NCBI RefSeq assembly: GCF_013426915.1
Contig: NZ_AP023179.1
Span: 1,116,001 to 1,180,000 of the forward strand
DNA: 64,000 nt
DNA from: Paraburkholderia sp. PGU19
Lineage (GTDB): Bacteria > Pseudomonadota > Gammaproteobacteria > Burkholderiales > Burkholderiaceae
Direction of reading: 5' to 3'
Shown: piece by piece, positions 48,484 to 56,680 of the stretch
How positions within the stretch are numbered: position 1 is the stretch's first letter
How the letters are laid out: the number at the start of each line of letters is the position of its first letter
Notes under the pieces: model-generated
The model's database searches: none
What the model was told of the DNA's origin: nothing
The model's input: only the letters and a program-made list of their open reading frames with translations
Made by a program: the position numbers and the translations under genes

Positions 48484-50535
48484 CTACGGTTGAAGATGCC
48501 CTGAATTGCGGATCCAGTTCTGAAGCTGATGCTCTTTCGTGGCGTCCAGGGTGATCCACCACGCTCCCCGGCCGTCGATCTTGCGTGCTTCGACGATACG
48601 GCGGTCGATCCAGTAATAGACGACGTACGTGCTCACCTGCAATCGACTGGCGAGTTGCTGCACGGTGAGTTCGTCAGGACGCGTCAGGCAGGCCGGCGCA
48701 ATACCGTACCTGAAGCGGACCCATTTGATCATCGCGAGCGTAAAGGGCTTGCCGTAAGGACTGCGGAGCCCCGCCTGATTGAAGCGTGCGACGATTTGCG
48801 GATCGGACATACTTCGCGCTGCCTGGCGGACCTGCTCGACGGTCTCCGCCGGATAGCGTATCGCTTCGGGACGTGGCCTGGGCAGATTGACGGTGATGTC
48901 GGTGCAGACGCCGCCTTGCCAACGCACATGCAGAACGAACTGCCGTTGCCCGGACAATTTCTCTACGGTGATGTCGCGGATGAGCAGTCGCAGCATCCGC
49001 TTGCGTTCCTTCGCGGCAGTCGTTGGTGCGCCCCACAGGCGCGGCAGATCACAGGCCAGAGCAAGGATCTGGGCCCTCTGTTCCGCCGTGACAACGCGCG
49101 CTTTCTGGCTCTGGAATTGCGCGGCTTCCGTCCTGATCGACTCGACGCGAAGCAACGCGTCGTTCCAGCGCCGCTCGAGGGTGCCCGCAACCAGACGGTT
49201 GGCAGGATCGCATTCCTGATAGCGTCGTTCGGCAAGCGCGGCCTCGTATTCGGCTCGCTCGATGCGCATATGCCACTGACGCATGATGGCCTGATCACGT
49301 TGCTCAAGTTCCTTCAGCGCCGTCAGGGCGAGTTCGAGCTCGGCCGGGCGCAGCGCATTGATCACCGCGTCGCTGATCGCGGCGTCTAGCAGGTTGCTGC
49401 GCACGCTCATGCAGTCCCGGGTTGCCAGACCTTCACGGCGCCGCCAGTTGCACACATAGACCGGATAAATGCCGCCGTTCCCCTGGTAGCGTACCGTGAT
49501 GGCCCGGCCGCAGCAGCCGCACACCAGCAGGCCCTGAAGCAACGCGAGTCCTTCACGAGCTGCACCGTTCAGCATGTTTCCTTCGCCGTTAGTGCGATTG
49601 CGTGCCAGGCGCACCTGATTCTGCTCGAATTCATCCGGGGTAATGTATCCCTCGTGATGTTCCGGCAGATGAACGCGCCATTGCGCCTTTGGTACCGCCT
49701 TCATGTGCGTGCGCACATCCCCTTGGGGCGTAATGTGCTTGCGATACTGGTAGCGTCCAAAGACATAGACGCCCGCGTAAGACGGGTTCTTGATCAGCCC
49801 ACGCACGCGTTCATGACTGAGTTGCCCCCAGATGATCTGGCCTGCCCAGGCCCCGCCGTACGCGCGCCTGGGAAACCGCAGACCATCTTCGGCAAAGCGC
49901 TTGACGACGCCGTACGCGCTACCGGTTTCACGAAACAGGCGAAACGCCAGCTGAACGGCGCCGCGCACCTCGTCGTCGGGATCAAGGACGATGCGCCCTT
50001 GATCGTCGTAGCACAGGCCGACAGGAAGAGGAAACCGCAATTCTCCCTTCTGCGCCTTGTTGAGCTTGCCTCCCTGGAGGCGCCCGCGCAAGAAATGTAG
50101 CTCCGCCTGTGCCATCGTTCCCTTGAGGCCCAGCAACAGCCCGTCGTTGAAGTCGCCAGGGTCGTAACAGCCGTCGGCGTCGATAACCAACGTATGAGTG
50201 AGCGCGCACAACTCCAGCAGCCGGTGCCAGTCCAGATTCGAGCGTGCCAGGCGTGACACCTCCAGGGCAAACACCGCGCCCACCTGTCCCATCGAGACAT
50301 CCGCTACGAGCGTCTTGAAGTCCTCGCGTCCCGCCATCTGTGCGCCCGACTGACCGAGGTCCCGGTCCAGCGTGCGGATCGCGGTCTCTGGCCAGCCCAG
50401 TGCCAGTGCCTTGTCCTTCAACGCATACTGGCGCTCGGTACTCTCGTGATGGTGGCGTACCTGAGCCAGCGTCGACTGGCGGATATAGATGTACGCCGGT
50501 TTGCTGTGATGCTGTTGCGTGATCTTGGGGTTCAT
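48484..50535 (-). CDS. Large serine recombinase
   Basis: 683 residues. The N-terminal resolvase domain has YIYIRQSTLAQVRHHHESTERQYALKDKALALGW (the Arg and nucleophile Ser in RQS), RDLGQSGAQMAGREDFKTLVADVSMGQVGAVFALEVSRLARSNLDWHRLLELC. The recombinase DNA-binding domain follows (GSAYGVVKRFAEDGLRFPRR, IKNPSYAGVYVFGR), then a zinc ribbon with CGCCGRA and a later VCNWRRREGLATRDC. The coiled-coil region is VRLEQ-rich and the C-terminal HTH is LTVQQLASRLQVSTYVVYYWI. It likely integrates and excises the element around it. ATG 50535 is used. Confidence 0.92.
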   Translation of the reverse strand: MNPKITQQHHSKPAYIYIRQSTLAQVRHHHESTERQYALKDKALALGWPETAIRTLDRDLGQSGAQMAGREDFKTLVADVSMGQVGAVFALEVSRLARSNLDWHRLLELCALTHTLVIDADGCYDPGDFNDGLLLGLKGTMAQAELHFLRGRLQGGKLNKAQKGELRFPLPVGLCYDDQGRIVLDPDDEVRGAVQLAFRLFRETGSAYGVVKRFAEDGLRFPRRAYGGAWAGQIIWGQLSHERVRGLIKNPSYAGVYVFGRYQYRKHITPQGDVRTHMKAVPKAQWRVHLPEHHEGYITPDEFEQNQVRLARNRTNGEGNMLNGAAREGLALLQGLLVCGCCGRAITVRYQGNGGIYPVYVCNWRRREGLATRDCMSVRSNLLDAAISDAVINALRPAELELALTALKELEQRDQAIMRQWHMRIERAEYEAALAERRYQECDPANRLVAGTLERRWNDALLRVESIRTEAAQFQSQKARVVTAEQRAQILALACDLPRLWGAPTTAAKERKRMLRLLIRDITVEKLSGQRQFVLHVRWQGGVCTDITVNLPRPRPEAIRYPAETVEQVRQAARSMSDPQIVARFNQAGLRSPYGKPFTLAMIKWVRFRYGIAPACLTRPDELTVQQLASRLQVSTYVVYYWIDRRIVEARKIDGRGAWWITLDATKEHQLQNWIRNSGHLQP

Positions 50536-50659
50536 CGGCGGTCTCCTCGATCGGTGCCGGGTCGAACCCGGCCACAAGCCAGGCCTCGAGCATGTTGGCA
50601 ATGAGCACGCCGGCAAGATGCGGATCGATGGAGATGGTGAGCGGCAGAGGCTGGCTCAC
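49982..50659 (-). CDS. Small element gene overlapping the recombinase in another frame
   Basis: GTG 50659 has an excellent AAGGAG 5-6 nt upstream and follows the DUF6788 gene by 10 nt. The first about 50 residues (MSQPLPLTISIDPHLAGVLIANMLEAWLVAGFDPAPIEETADEPQDH) look like real protein. From codon 42 on the frame overlaps the recombinase, and the remaining about 180 codons read like an Arg/Gly-rich shadow. Either the true product is short and a frameshift has removed its stop, or the ribosome changes frame into the recombinase. No family recognised. Confidence 0.45.
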   Translation of the reverse strand: MSQPLPLTISIDPHLAGVLIANMLEAWLVAGFDPAPIEETADEPQDHATASQQTGVHLYPPVDAGSGTPPSREYRAPVCVEGQGTGTGLARDRDPHAGPGPRSVGRTDGGTRGLQDARSGCLDGTGGRGVCPGGVTPGTLESGLAPAAGVVRAHSYVGYRRRRLLRPWRLQRRAVAGPQGNDGTGGATFLARAPPGRQAQQGAEGRIAVSSSCRPVLRRSRAHRP

Positions 50660-50668
50660 CGGGTCTCC

Positions 50669-51001
50669 TTAGAGTGCCTCGCGGCGACGTAACAGTTCGC
50701 GGTTGATCTCGCAGATCTCTTCGATGATCTCGCGCACCCGGTGATAACTCGCCAGGCGCTCGACGACGTCGGCGTGATCGGCCTGTGGCACGTAATCCAT
50801 TTGCGGACGACGACCGGGGAAGCTCACGGAGAGGTAGTACTTGGGGCCATGGCCTGGGCCATCCGCGCACTTGCAGCCGGGTTTGCCGCAGCGCTTGTAG
50901 CGTTCGATGAGGGAGCCCCTGAGCAGCGTGTCCAGAGCCGGCATTTGCCGCAGTAATTCGGCGCGTCGTTTGCGGAGGGTGGACGACGGAATATCTTCCA
51001 T
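50669..51001 (-). CDS. DUF6788-like protein of the recombinase element
   Basis: 110 residues. The central pattern RGSLIERYKRCGKPGCKCADGPGHGPKYYLSVSFPGRRPQMDYVPQADHADVVERLASYHRVREIIEEICEINRELLRRREA, with its paired Cys (CGKPGCKC) and C-terminal helix, is the DUF6788 pattern known next to recombinases in transposable units. The role is unknown; DNA binding or recombinase accessory action is plausible. ATG 51001 has almost no leader and no clear ribosome site; an operator-like inverted repeat abuts it. Confidence 0.65.
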   Translation of the reverse strand: MEDIPSSTLRKRRAELLRQMPALDTLLRGSLIERYKRCGKPGCKCADGPGHGPKYYLSVSFPGRRPQMDYVPQADHADVVERLASYHRVREIIEEICEINRELLRRREAL

Positions 51002-51057
51002 TATCAGACCACGTGATTAACTGGTCTGATAGTAGGTCACGAATGTTCATTGATCAA
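51002..51057 (-). promoter_or_regulatory. Promoter with overlapping 10-bp inverted repeat (operator candidate)
   Basis: On the minus strand TTGATC (51057-51052), a 17-nt spacer and TACTAT (51034-51029) form a promoter. A perfect inverted repeat, TATCAGACCA/TGGTCTGATA (51002-51011 with 51022-51031, 10-nt spacer), covers the -10, the start point and the leader down to the ATG. This is the layout of an autorepressor site. Confidence 0.6.
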
Positions 51058-51335
51058 GCTCCCTTGATCGGCGAGTTCGTAGAAGTTGACGCGGTGATCT
51101 GCTCGATCAGGGCAACCAGATCCAGCAGCATGCCGGGATCGAAGTAGCATGCCGGGGCCTGCGGATCGGCAACCGGCGAGCCCCAATCGGTCCATTCGCG
51201 GGGAATGCTGAAACTACCGCGCTTTGCGTGACCCACGATCAGCGTTTCGATACCCGAGACGCGTCGCCTCTTCAGCACCGGAAAGCGTTGGCCCTTAAGC
51301 GGATGAAATGGATGACAGATCTCCGCCCAACCCAA
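51054..51335 (-). CDS. DUF5372-like protein of the recombinase element
   Basis: 93 residues from TTG 51335: GWAEICHPFHPLKGQRFPVLKRRRVSGIETLIVGHAKRGSFSIPREWTDWGSPVADPQAPACYFDPGMLLDLVALIEQI. The HPFHPLkGqrF-v-rr start and PreWTDw core fit the DUF5372 family, repeatedly found in such elements. The frame is open further upstream but that part belongs to the host RT gene on the other strand. The start codon is uncertain. Confidence 0.6.
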   Translation of the reverse strand: MGWAEICHPFHPLKGQRFPVLKRRRVSGIETLIVGHAKRGSFSIPREWTDWGSPVADPQAPACYFDPGMLLDLVALIEQITASTSTNSPIKGA

Positions 51336-51379
51336 ATGCTCGTTGAGCGCTTGTGTAGTTCGCGCTGACCGTCCCTTCT

Positions 51380-52381
51380 GCGCTCGACCGGCTCGTCCAG
51401 CAGGCGGTATTGCAGGTGCTGCAAAGACAGTGGGACCCGACGTTCTCGGACTCCAGTTATGGCTTCCGTCCGGGACGCTCGGCGCATCAGGCCGTGGCGC
51501 GCGCGCAGGGCTACATCCAGGCAGGACATGGCTGGGTGGTAGACCTGGATTTGGCGCAGTTCTTTGACCGCGTGAACCACGATATCCTGATGAGCCGGGT
51601 GGCAAGCCGGATCAGCGACAAGCGTATGCTGAAGCTGATCCGTGCGTTCCTGACGGCAGGCGTGATGGAACACGGGCTGGTTGGTGCAACGGACGAAGGC
51701 ACGCCACAAGGCGGTCCCCTGTCGCCGCTGTTATCCAACCTGATGCTCGACGATCTTGACAAGCTGCTTGAGCAACGCGGACTGCGGTTCGTGAGGTACG
51801 CCGACGATTGTAACGTCTACGTACGTAGCGAACGCGCCGGCCAGCGAGTGATGATCGGCCTTAAAGCCTTCCTCACTGGCAAGCTCAAGCTGACGGTCAA
51901 CGAAGCGAAGAGCGCAGTCGCGCCACCACACACGCGGAAGTTTCTGGGTTTTACCTTCTCGAGCCGGGAACAGGTCAAACGGCGCATTGCGCCCAAGGCA
52001 CTGACCCGCTTCAAGGAGAGGATAAGGGAACTGACACAGCGCACACGAGGCATCAGCGTCGACCAGATGATTGGTACGCTGAAGCGGTATCTCACTGGCT
52101 GGCGTGGCTACTTTGGTTTCTGCGAAACCCCAAGCGTGTTGAAGCGCCTCGATGAATGGATTCGTCGCCGCATCCGCTGCTTCTTCTGGAAGCAATGGAA
52201 GCGTGGCCGGACCCGTTTCAAGGAGTTGACTGCCCGCGGGGTTAGCCGTGATCTAGCCGCTCGGACCGTTGGATCGCCGCACAATGCATGGCGCCTTAGT
52301 TGTAGCCCCGCGCTGGGTCTCGCACTGCCAAACCGGTATCTACGTTCTCTTGGACTTCCCTCGGTCGGTCCAGCCGGCTAA
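51380..52381 (+). pseudogene. ltrA: Group II intron reverse transcriptase, C-terminal part (split gene)
   Basis: Continues the RT from ALDRLVQQAVLQVLQRQWDPTFSDSSYGFRPGRSAHQAV (RT-2/3) through DLDLAQFFDRVNHDILMSRV, GTPQGGPLSPLLSNLMLDDLDKLL and the catalytic FVRYADDCNVYV to the maturase domain (YLTGWRGYFGFCETPSVLKRLDEWIRRRIRCFFWKQWKR). No HNH endonuclease follows, fitting class C. Every active-site motif is intact, so decay has not set in since the gene was split. Confidence 0.9.
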
Positions 52382-52501
52382 CCGATCCGAGCCGCCGTGT
52401 ACGGACCCGTACGCACGGTGGCGTGGGAGGGGGCGGGCCGCGAGGCCTGCCCCTATCCCGATTCCTCACGCAATGAAAACCGGACGACGCGCGAGTGCCG
52501 G

Positions 52502-52831
52502 CTATTGCTTGCAGCGGATCACCATCGAGCGGTTTTTCACGTTGGCGCCGAGCACGCCGCCAAGCGTGCCGCCTGCCGTGCCGCCCGTGTCGACATCTTT
52601 CGAGACCACGTCGTAGCCATAGGCGCCGCATGCCTCGCCCGCGCGCTTGTAGCATTCGCCCCAGTTCTGGCTCGCATCGCTGCCGCTACAGTTGATCGCG
52701 AAGCCTGTCTCGCCGTTGGGCAGATAGGTGAGTGTCGTCGAACCGGAACTGGCGCAGCCTGCCAGGCTCGCCAGAGAGAGGATCGCGAGGCTCGTCGCCG
52801 TCGCACGGACTGCCGCAAGGGCGTTTTTCAT
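52502..52831 (-). CDS. Small lipoprotein
   Basis: 109 residues. The signal ends LASLAGCASSG, with a lipobox at LAGC. The mature part has INCSGSDASQNWGECYKRAGEACGAYGYDVVSKD, with four Cys in the C-x10-C-x6-C pattern, and a Gly-rich stretch (GGTAGGTLGGVLGANVKNRSMVIRC). It resembles small outer-membrane lipoproteins common in Burkholderia. It is a single gene only 40 nt from the intron 3' end, which must be kept in mind when reading its 3' region. Confidence 0.75.
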   Translation of the reverse strand: MKNALAAVRATATSLAILSLASLAGCASSGSTTLTYLPNGETGFAINCSGSDASQNWGECYKRAGEACGAYGYDVVSKDVDTGGTAGGTLGGVLGANVKNRSMVIRCKQ

Positions 52832-52977
52832 CGGAGTGTCCTCTGTGTGTCGTTGCGCGGATGAACGCGGTGTCGACAGGCGTGGCACGGAGCGTGCCCG
52901 CCTGCCATCCATGATGGAGCGCCGCACGGTCCATCGGGTTCCCGCGGGTTCCCGTCGTGATGCGGCGGGACAGCGCC

Positions 52978-53700
52978 TCAGCGCGGCGGGAGCGAGCGCG
53001 CCGGATCGATCGACCGGCCGGCGTAACGCAGCTCGAAATGCAGCATCACGCGGTCGTTGTCGGAGTCGCCCATCTCGGCGATCTTCTGGCCTTGCTGGAC
53101 CGTCTCGCCTTCCTTCACGAGCAGCGCGCGGTTGTGCGCGTACGCGGTCAGATAGTCGGCGTTGTGCTTGATGATCAGCAGGTTGCCGTAGCCGCGCAGG
53201 CCATTGCTCGCATAGACGACGGTGCCGCCCGCCGCGGCGAACACGGGTGTGCCCGCAGCGTTGGCGATATCGATGCCCTTCGAGTTGTTGCCGTCGAAGC
53301 CGCGCACCACGTTGCCCGTCGCCGGCCAGATCAGCGAGATCGACGACGCGGGCGCCGCAGGCGTATCTGCGGCCGCACTGCGCGACGCAGACGACGCATT
53401 CGCCGATGCGCCCGCCGAACCACTGCCCGAGGCGCTGCCGCGGGACGAACCCGTGCTGGCCGTCGCCGTGCCGGGCGGCGGCGCGACGCGCAGCACCTGG
53501 CCGACCTCGAGCGAATCGGGGTTCGACAGCTTGTTCCAGCGCGTCAGGCTCTCGACCGACGTGCGATTGCTGCGCGCGATCTTGTACAGCGTGTCGCCCC
53601 GTTCGACGCGATAGTAGCCCGGACCCACGGGTGCCGAGCCGCATGCGGCCAGTGCTGCGACCATGGCCGCGCAGACGAGCCGTCTGATTTTTGTAGTCAA
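52978..53700 (-). CDS. NlpD-like lipoprotein with LysM and degenerate LytM domain
   Basis: 240 residues from TTG 53700 (GAGG 6 nt upstream); GTG 53742 is an alternative. The signal RRLVCAAMVAALAAC has lipobox LAAC. LysM: YRVERGDTLYKIARSNRTSVESLTRWNKLSNPDSLEVGQVLRV. A Ser/Ala/Gly linker follows, then an M23/LytM domain with GIDIANAAGTPVFAAAGGTVVYASNGLRGYGNLLIIKHNADYLTAYAHNRALLVKEGETVQQGQKIAEMG and VMLHFELRYAGRSIDPARSLPPR. The first metal His is replaced (SKGID), as in NlpD/EnvC, so it is probably an amidase activator in septum splitting rather than an enzyme. Confidence 0.85.
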   Translation of the reverse strand: MTTKIRRLVCAAMVAALAACGSAPVGPGYYRVERGDTLYKIARSNRTSVESLTRWNKLSNPDSLEVGQVLRVAPPPGTATASTGSSRGSASGSGSAGASANASSASRSAAADTPAAPASSISLIWPATGNVVRGFDGNNSKGIDIANAAGTPVFAAAGGTVVYASNGLRGYGNLLIIKHNADYLTAYAHNRALLVKEGETVQQGQKIAEMGDSDNDRVMLHFELRYAGRSIDPARSLPPR

Positions 53701-53844
53701 CTTGGACCTCGCAAGACGCTGCCGCGCGCCGATCCCGATCACGTGGCAGATGCAAAACGCCAGATTCTAACGGTTTTGCGATGCAGCACCCGTTTTCGGG
53801 TCGAGGCGCCGCGCGACGATCGTGCCGCGCGCGATGCGCGGCGC

Positions 53845-54762
53845 TCAGGGCAGCGTGCCGACGATAATGCGCAGCGACGCTGTTTCGGTGTCGCCTGCTT
53901 CGAGCCAGCGCAGCCCCAGGCCGTTGTGGATCGCATCGGGCAGACCCAGCCACGGCTCGACGCAGAAGAAGTCCGATTCACGCTTTTCCGTCCACGTCGT
54001 GACGGCGTACCACGGCACCGAGTTGGGACGCTGCAGATCGATCGTGATGCTGCGGTTCAGGCCGAGCGCGACCACCCGCACGACGTGATCCGGCGCGCCA
54101 TCGAGGCAATGGAAGCGATCCAGAATGCCCGGATCGTCCAGACGATAGTCCGGCTTGCCGGCTTCACCCTCGCTGATCGCGCCGTCCGGCAGCTGATGGC
54201 GGCGCACCGTGCGGGGCAGTTCGAGCACCGTCTCGCCGCGTTGCGCGTGCGGCAGCGTGAAGTAGAAATGATGGCCCGCGTAGTAGGGCAGCGGCGCACT
54301 GTCCGCCGTGCCCGTGTTGGTCGTGATGAAGTCGACGTCGAGCGTGTGCGCGTCGACGAGCGTGTACTTTGCCTCGAAGCGGAAGCTGAACGGATAGCCG
54401 GCGCGCGTCGCGTCGCTGTCGGTCAGCGTCATGCTGATCGAGCGGGCGGCTTCGTCGACCGTGGCCTCGAACGGCAGGTCGCGCGCAAAGCCGTGCATGG
54501 GCAGATCGCGCACGGTGCCTTGCGCGTCCTTCCAGCGCCCGATCTGTCCGTCGACGAAATGGCGGCCGAGAAACGGAAACAGCAGCGGATTGCCGCCGCG
54601 TACGCGCGCAGGCTGGCTCCAGTCCGCTTGCTCGGGCCAGAAGATCACCGACTGGCCGTCGATGTCCCACGACAGCAGGCGGCCGCCCGCCTGCGGCGCG
54701 ACGCGCAGCAAGGAGCCGTCGCGTGCGATCTCGATGATGTCCTGTTGCTGGAATTGAGGCAT
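53845..54762 (-). CDS. Aldose 1-epimerase family protein
   Basis: 305 residues. Beta-sandwich mutarotase pattern: LLRVAPQAGGRLLSWDIDGQSVIFWPE, RGGNPLLFPFLGR, LPMHGFARDLPFE (active-site His), YYAGHHFYFTLP (second His) and FFCVEPWLGLPDAIHNG (catalytic Glu). It could be a glucose-6-phosphate 1-epimerase-like or a general sugar mutarotase; the substrate is not clear. Single gene. Confidence 0.82.
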   Translation of the reverse strand: MPQFQQQDIIEIARDGSLLRVAPQAGGRLLSWDIDGQSVIFWPEQADWSQPARVRGGNPLLFPFLGRHFVDGQIGRWKDAQGTVRDLPMHGFARDLPFEATVDEAARSISMTLTDSDATRAGYPFSFRFEAKYTLVDAHTLDVDFITTNTGTADSAPLPYYAGHHFYFTLPHAQRGETVLELPRTVRRHQLPDGAISEGEAGKPDYRLDDPGILDRFHCLDGAPDHVVRVVALGLNRSITIDLQRPNSVPWYAVTTWTEKRESDFFCVEPWLGLPDAIHNGLGLRWLEAGDTETASLRIIVGTLP

Positions 54763-54969
54763 GGCAATGACGATAGAAAGCGGTTAGGAAGGGATCGGCG
54801 TGCACAATTGTGGCGCGAAAAGCGCAGCGACGCCGATTTTGCGCCCCTTTGTGCTACGGGGAAACCCTTCTCGGGAAATTGCGGGTGTTGGCGCACAGTC
54901 AGCGCAATCGATAATGTGTAGGAAGACCGGCTCCGGCCGGATCCGATCACTCGGTTTTCAGGAGGGGCG

Positions 54970-55056
54970 ATGGATCTCGCAATGGCAATGAGCGTGGCAC
55001 TGTTCGGCATGTTTACGGGCAGTACGATTTATTTCTTTTATAAATTTACACGCTGA
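54970..55056 (+). CDS. 28-residue single-pass membrane protein
   Basis: MDLAMAMSVALFGMFTGSTIYFFYKFTR, then TGA at 55054-55056. An unusually good ribosome site (AGGAGGGG, 54960-54967) lies just upstream, and an intrinsic terminator (55124-55150) follows. Almost the whole product is one helix with a basic C-terminal end. It is too short for most annotation pipelines. Function unknown; small membrane proteins of this form often bind larger transporters or respiratory complexes. Confidence 0.65.
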   Translation: MDLAMAMSVALFGMFTGSTIYFFYKFTR

Positions 55057-55123
55057 CACGGGGCGACGAGAATCCACGTTGAGCCGTCGGCACGTACCGA
55101 CGGTCCACGCAGCCTCCGCACGC

Positions 55124-55150
55124 AGGCCCGCCTTCCAGGCGGGCCTTTTT
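55124..55150 (+). terminator. Intrinsic terminator after the 28-residue gene
   Basis: A perfect 10-bp stem (55124-55133 with 55137-55146) with a 3-nt loop, then TTTTT. Confidence 0.92.
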
Positions 55151-55327
55151 GCTTTCATCGTCGTAATAATCCTTTCGATCTTGTTGCAATGCGGCAAGAT
55201 TCTGTTAAAAGCGAATTTTTGTCCTTGGCGCACCCCGGTCGCCCAGGCATAATCGACCCGCCTTCAGATGCCGGACGTCATGCTCCGGCAAGCTGCCATC
55301 CTCCCCACTTTTCAAAAGGACCGACGC

Positions 55328-56158
55328 GTGAGCCTGTCGTTTTTGATCTTTTTGAGCGTGCTGCAGGGCGTCACGGAACTGTTTCCGGTGAGCAGTCTTG
55401 GTCACACGCTGCTCGTTCCCGCTCTCTTCGGCATGCATATCGACAAGCATGCACCGCAACTGCTGCCGTTTCTCGTCGCGCTGCATCTGGGCACCGCGTT
55501 CGCGCTGCTGTGGTACTTCCGTACGCGCTGGATTGCGCTCGTAAGCGGCTTTTTCGCGTCGCTGTCGGGCCGCCGCAATGACGATGGCCATATGATGTGG
55601 GCGCTCATCATCGGGACGATTCCGGCCGGTCTGGTGGGTCTCGTGCTCGAGAAGCGCCTCGAACGCGTGTTCCACGATCTGCGCATCGTCGCGATTGCGC
55701 TGATCGTCAACGGCATTCTGCTGTGGCTGGGCGACCGGCTTCAGCGTGCGCGCGTGCACCGCGCGCCGGAGAAGCTGACGTTCAAGCAGGCATTTCTGGT
55801 CGGCCTCGCGCAGATCGGCGCGCTGATTCCCGGTTTCTCGCGCAGCGGCCTGACGATGATCGCGGGCAACGGCGCGGGCCTGACAGCCGAGAAGGCCGCC
55901 GAGTTCTCGTTCCTGCTCGGCACGCCGATTATTTTCGCGGCGGGCATCCTCGAACTGCCGAAGCTCTTCCACGCGCCGGGCCAGCTCGCCGACGCGCTGC
56001 TGGGCGGCGTGCTGACGGCGATCGCCGCGTACCTGAGCGTGCGTTTCCTGATGCGCTATTTCGAAGGACGCGGCCGTCTTGCGTCGTTCGGCGTGTACTG
56101 CGTGATTGCGGGCGTGGTGTTTCTCGGCTGGTTCATGACGCATCCGCAACCGGCCTGA
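55328..56158 (+). CDS. uppP: Undecaprenyl-diphosphatase
   Basis: 276 residues, eight membrane helices. It recycles the C55 lipid carrier of peptidoglycan synthesis and gives bacitracin resistance. Motifs: [22 protein letters not shown] (Glu-rich motif 1; the usual SSSAH is SSLGH here) and [20 protein letters not shown] (PGxSRSG motif 2). GTG 55328 is taken because AAAGGA lies upstream; earlier in-frame codons read unlike a signal. The altered first motif is common in one Burkholderia paralogue group. Confidence 0.92.
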   Translation: MSLSFLIFLSVLQGVTELFPVSSLGHTLLVPALFGMHIDKHAPQLLPFLVALHLGTAFALLWYFRTRWIALVSGFFASLSGRRNDDGHMMWALIIGTIPAGLVGLVLEKRLERVFHDLRIVAIALIVNGILLWLGDRLQRARVHRAPEKLTFKQAFLVGLAQIGALIPGFSRSGLTMIAGNGAGLTAEKAAEFSFLLGTPIIFAAGILELPKLFHAPGQLADALLGGVLTAIAAYLSVRFLMRYFEGRGRLASFGVYCVIAGVVFLGWFMTHPQPA

Positions 56159-56303
56159 TTGCGCGGTTCGATCGGTTATAATCGCGGGCCCGGCGTAGCT
56201 GCCGGGCCTTTCTGTTTGAGCGCCACGGCATGCGTGGCGTGCTTGCACCGGCGCCTGACGCCAGTTTCGATCAGGTCCAGCCAGGTTAAAATTCCGGTTT
56301 CGC

Positions 56304-56377
56304 CTCCCCATAGTTCAACGGATAGAACACGGGTCTTCTAAACCTGAAATCGAGGTTCGATTCCTCGTGGGGGGCCA
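56304..56377 (+). tRNA. tRNA-Arg (anticodon TCT)
   Basis: The D-arm (TAGTTCAACGGATAGAAC), anticodon arm (CGGGT-CTTCTAA-ACCTG, anticodon TCT) and T-arm (CGAGG-TTCGATT-CCTCG) are perfect. The acceptor is CTCCCCA (56304-56310) with TGGGGGG (56368-56374), followed by CCA. If CCA is encoded there is no separate discriminator base between stem and CCA, so the exact ends are unsure by one base. Remains of an integrative element lie downstream. Confidence 0.9.
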
Positions 56378-56554
56378 TCGATGCACCAAACTTTCCCCAG
56401 GATCTACTACCAAAAAGGACGGTAAGTTAGGGCCCTGCGGCGATTCTTGTATCTCCTTCCCACCAGGTTTCGGCATTGACATCCACGCGCCCAGGGGGCA
56501 GCGTTGGGGGCAATCCATATCGCTGTGGGGCATGGCAATGCCCCCTCCATTCGG

Positions 56555-56680
56555 GTGCCCCTTACCAACGTTGCAGTACAGTCCGAGAGGCCACGCGAGC
56601 GCTCCTATAAGCTGGCTGACGGCCAGGCATATACCTCGAAGATGTCCTCAAAACTGTGGACATTCCAGCAGACTGACCGG
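56555..56680 (+). pseudogene. Decayed tyrosine-recombinase (integrase) start
   Basis: From GTG 56555 the frame reads MPLTNVAVQSERPRERSYKLADGQAYTSKMSSKLWTFQQ. This follows the N-terminal arm of P4-type integrases (typical shape: MPLT-x-x-A-x(R)-x-A-KPRxKxYKLADGxGLYLxVxPxGSKLWRxxYR). The catalytic domain is gone. It lies 180 nt downstream of tRNA-Arg, the expected place for an island integrase. Confidence 0.6.

Larger units (their letters stand above)
48446..51382. mobile_element. 2,937-bp serine-recombinase element inside the intron RT gene
   Basis: Host RT codons match perfectly across the ends when one copy of GCG is kept (48443-48445 and 51380-51382), giving an insert of 2937 bp with a 3-bp identity at the junctions, as expected from the crossover core of a serine recombinase. 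It carries four genes, all on the minus strand: DUF5372-like, DUF6788-like, a small protein and the large recombinase, which ends 38 bp from the left junction. No terminal inverted repeats are seen. Confidence 0.88.
47661..52462 (+). mobile_element. Group IIC intron, interrupted
   Basis: The 5' end GTGTG at 47661 and the following domain I sequence (GGGGGTGAAAGTCCCC, CTGACGAACAGAAACC, ATACGAGG) are typical of bacterial group II introns. The intron protein is encoded in domain IV but is split. Domain V begins GAGCCG (52389) with stem CCGTGTACGG/GTACGCACGG, and domain VI ends CCCGAT at 52462 with a bulged A. Insertion immediately behind a terminator hairpin and T-tract, and an intron protein lacking an endonuclease domain, place it in class C. 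Without the 2.94-kb insertion the intron would be about 1.87 kb. Confidence 0.88.
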
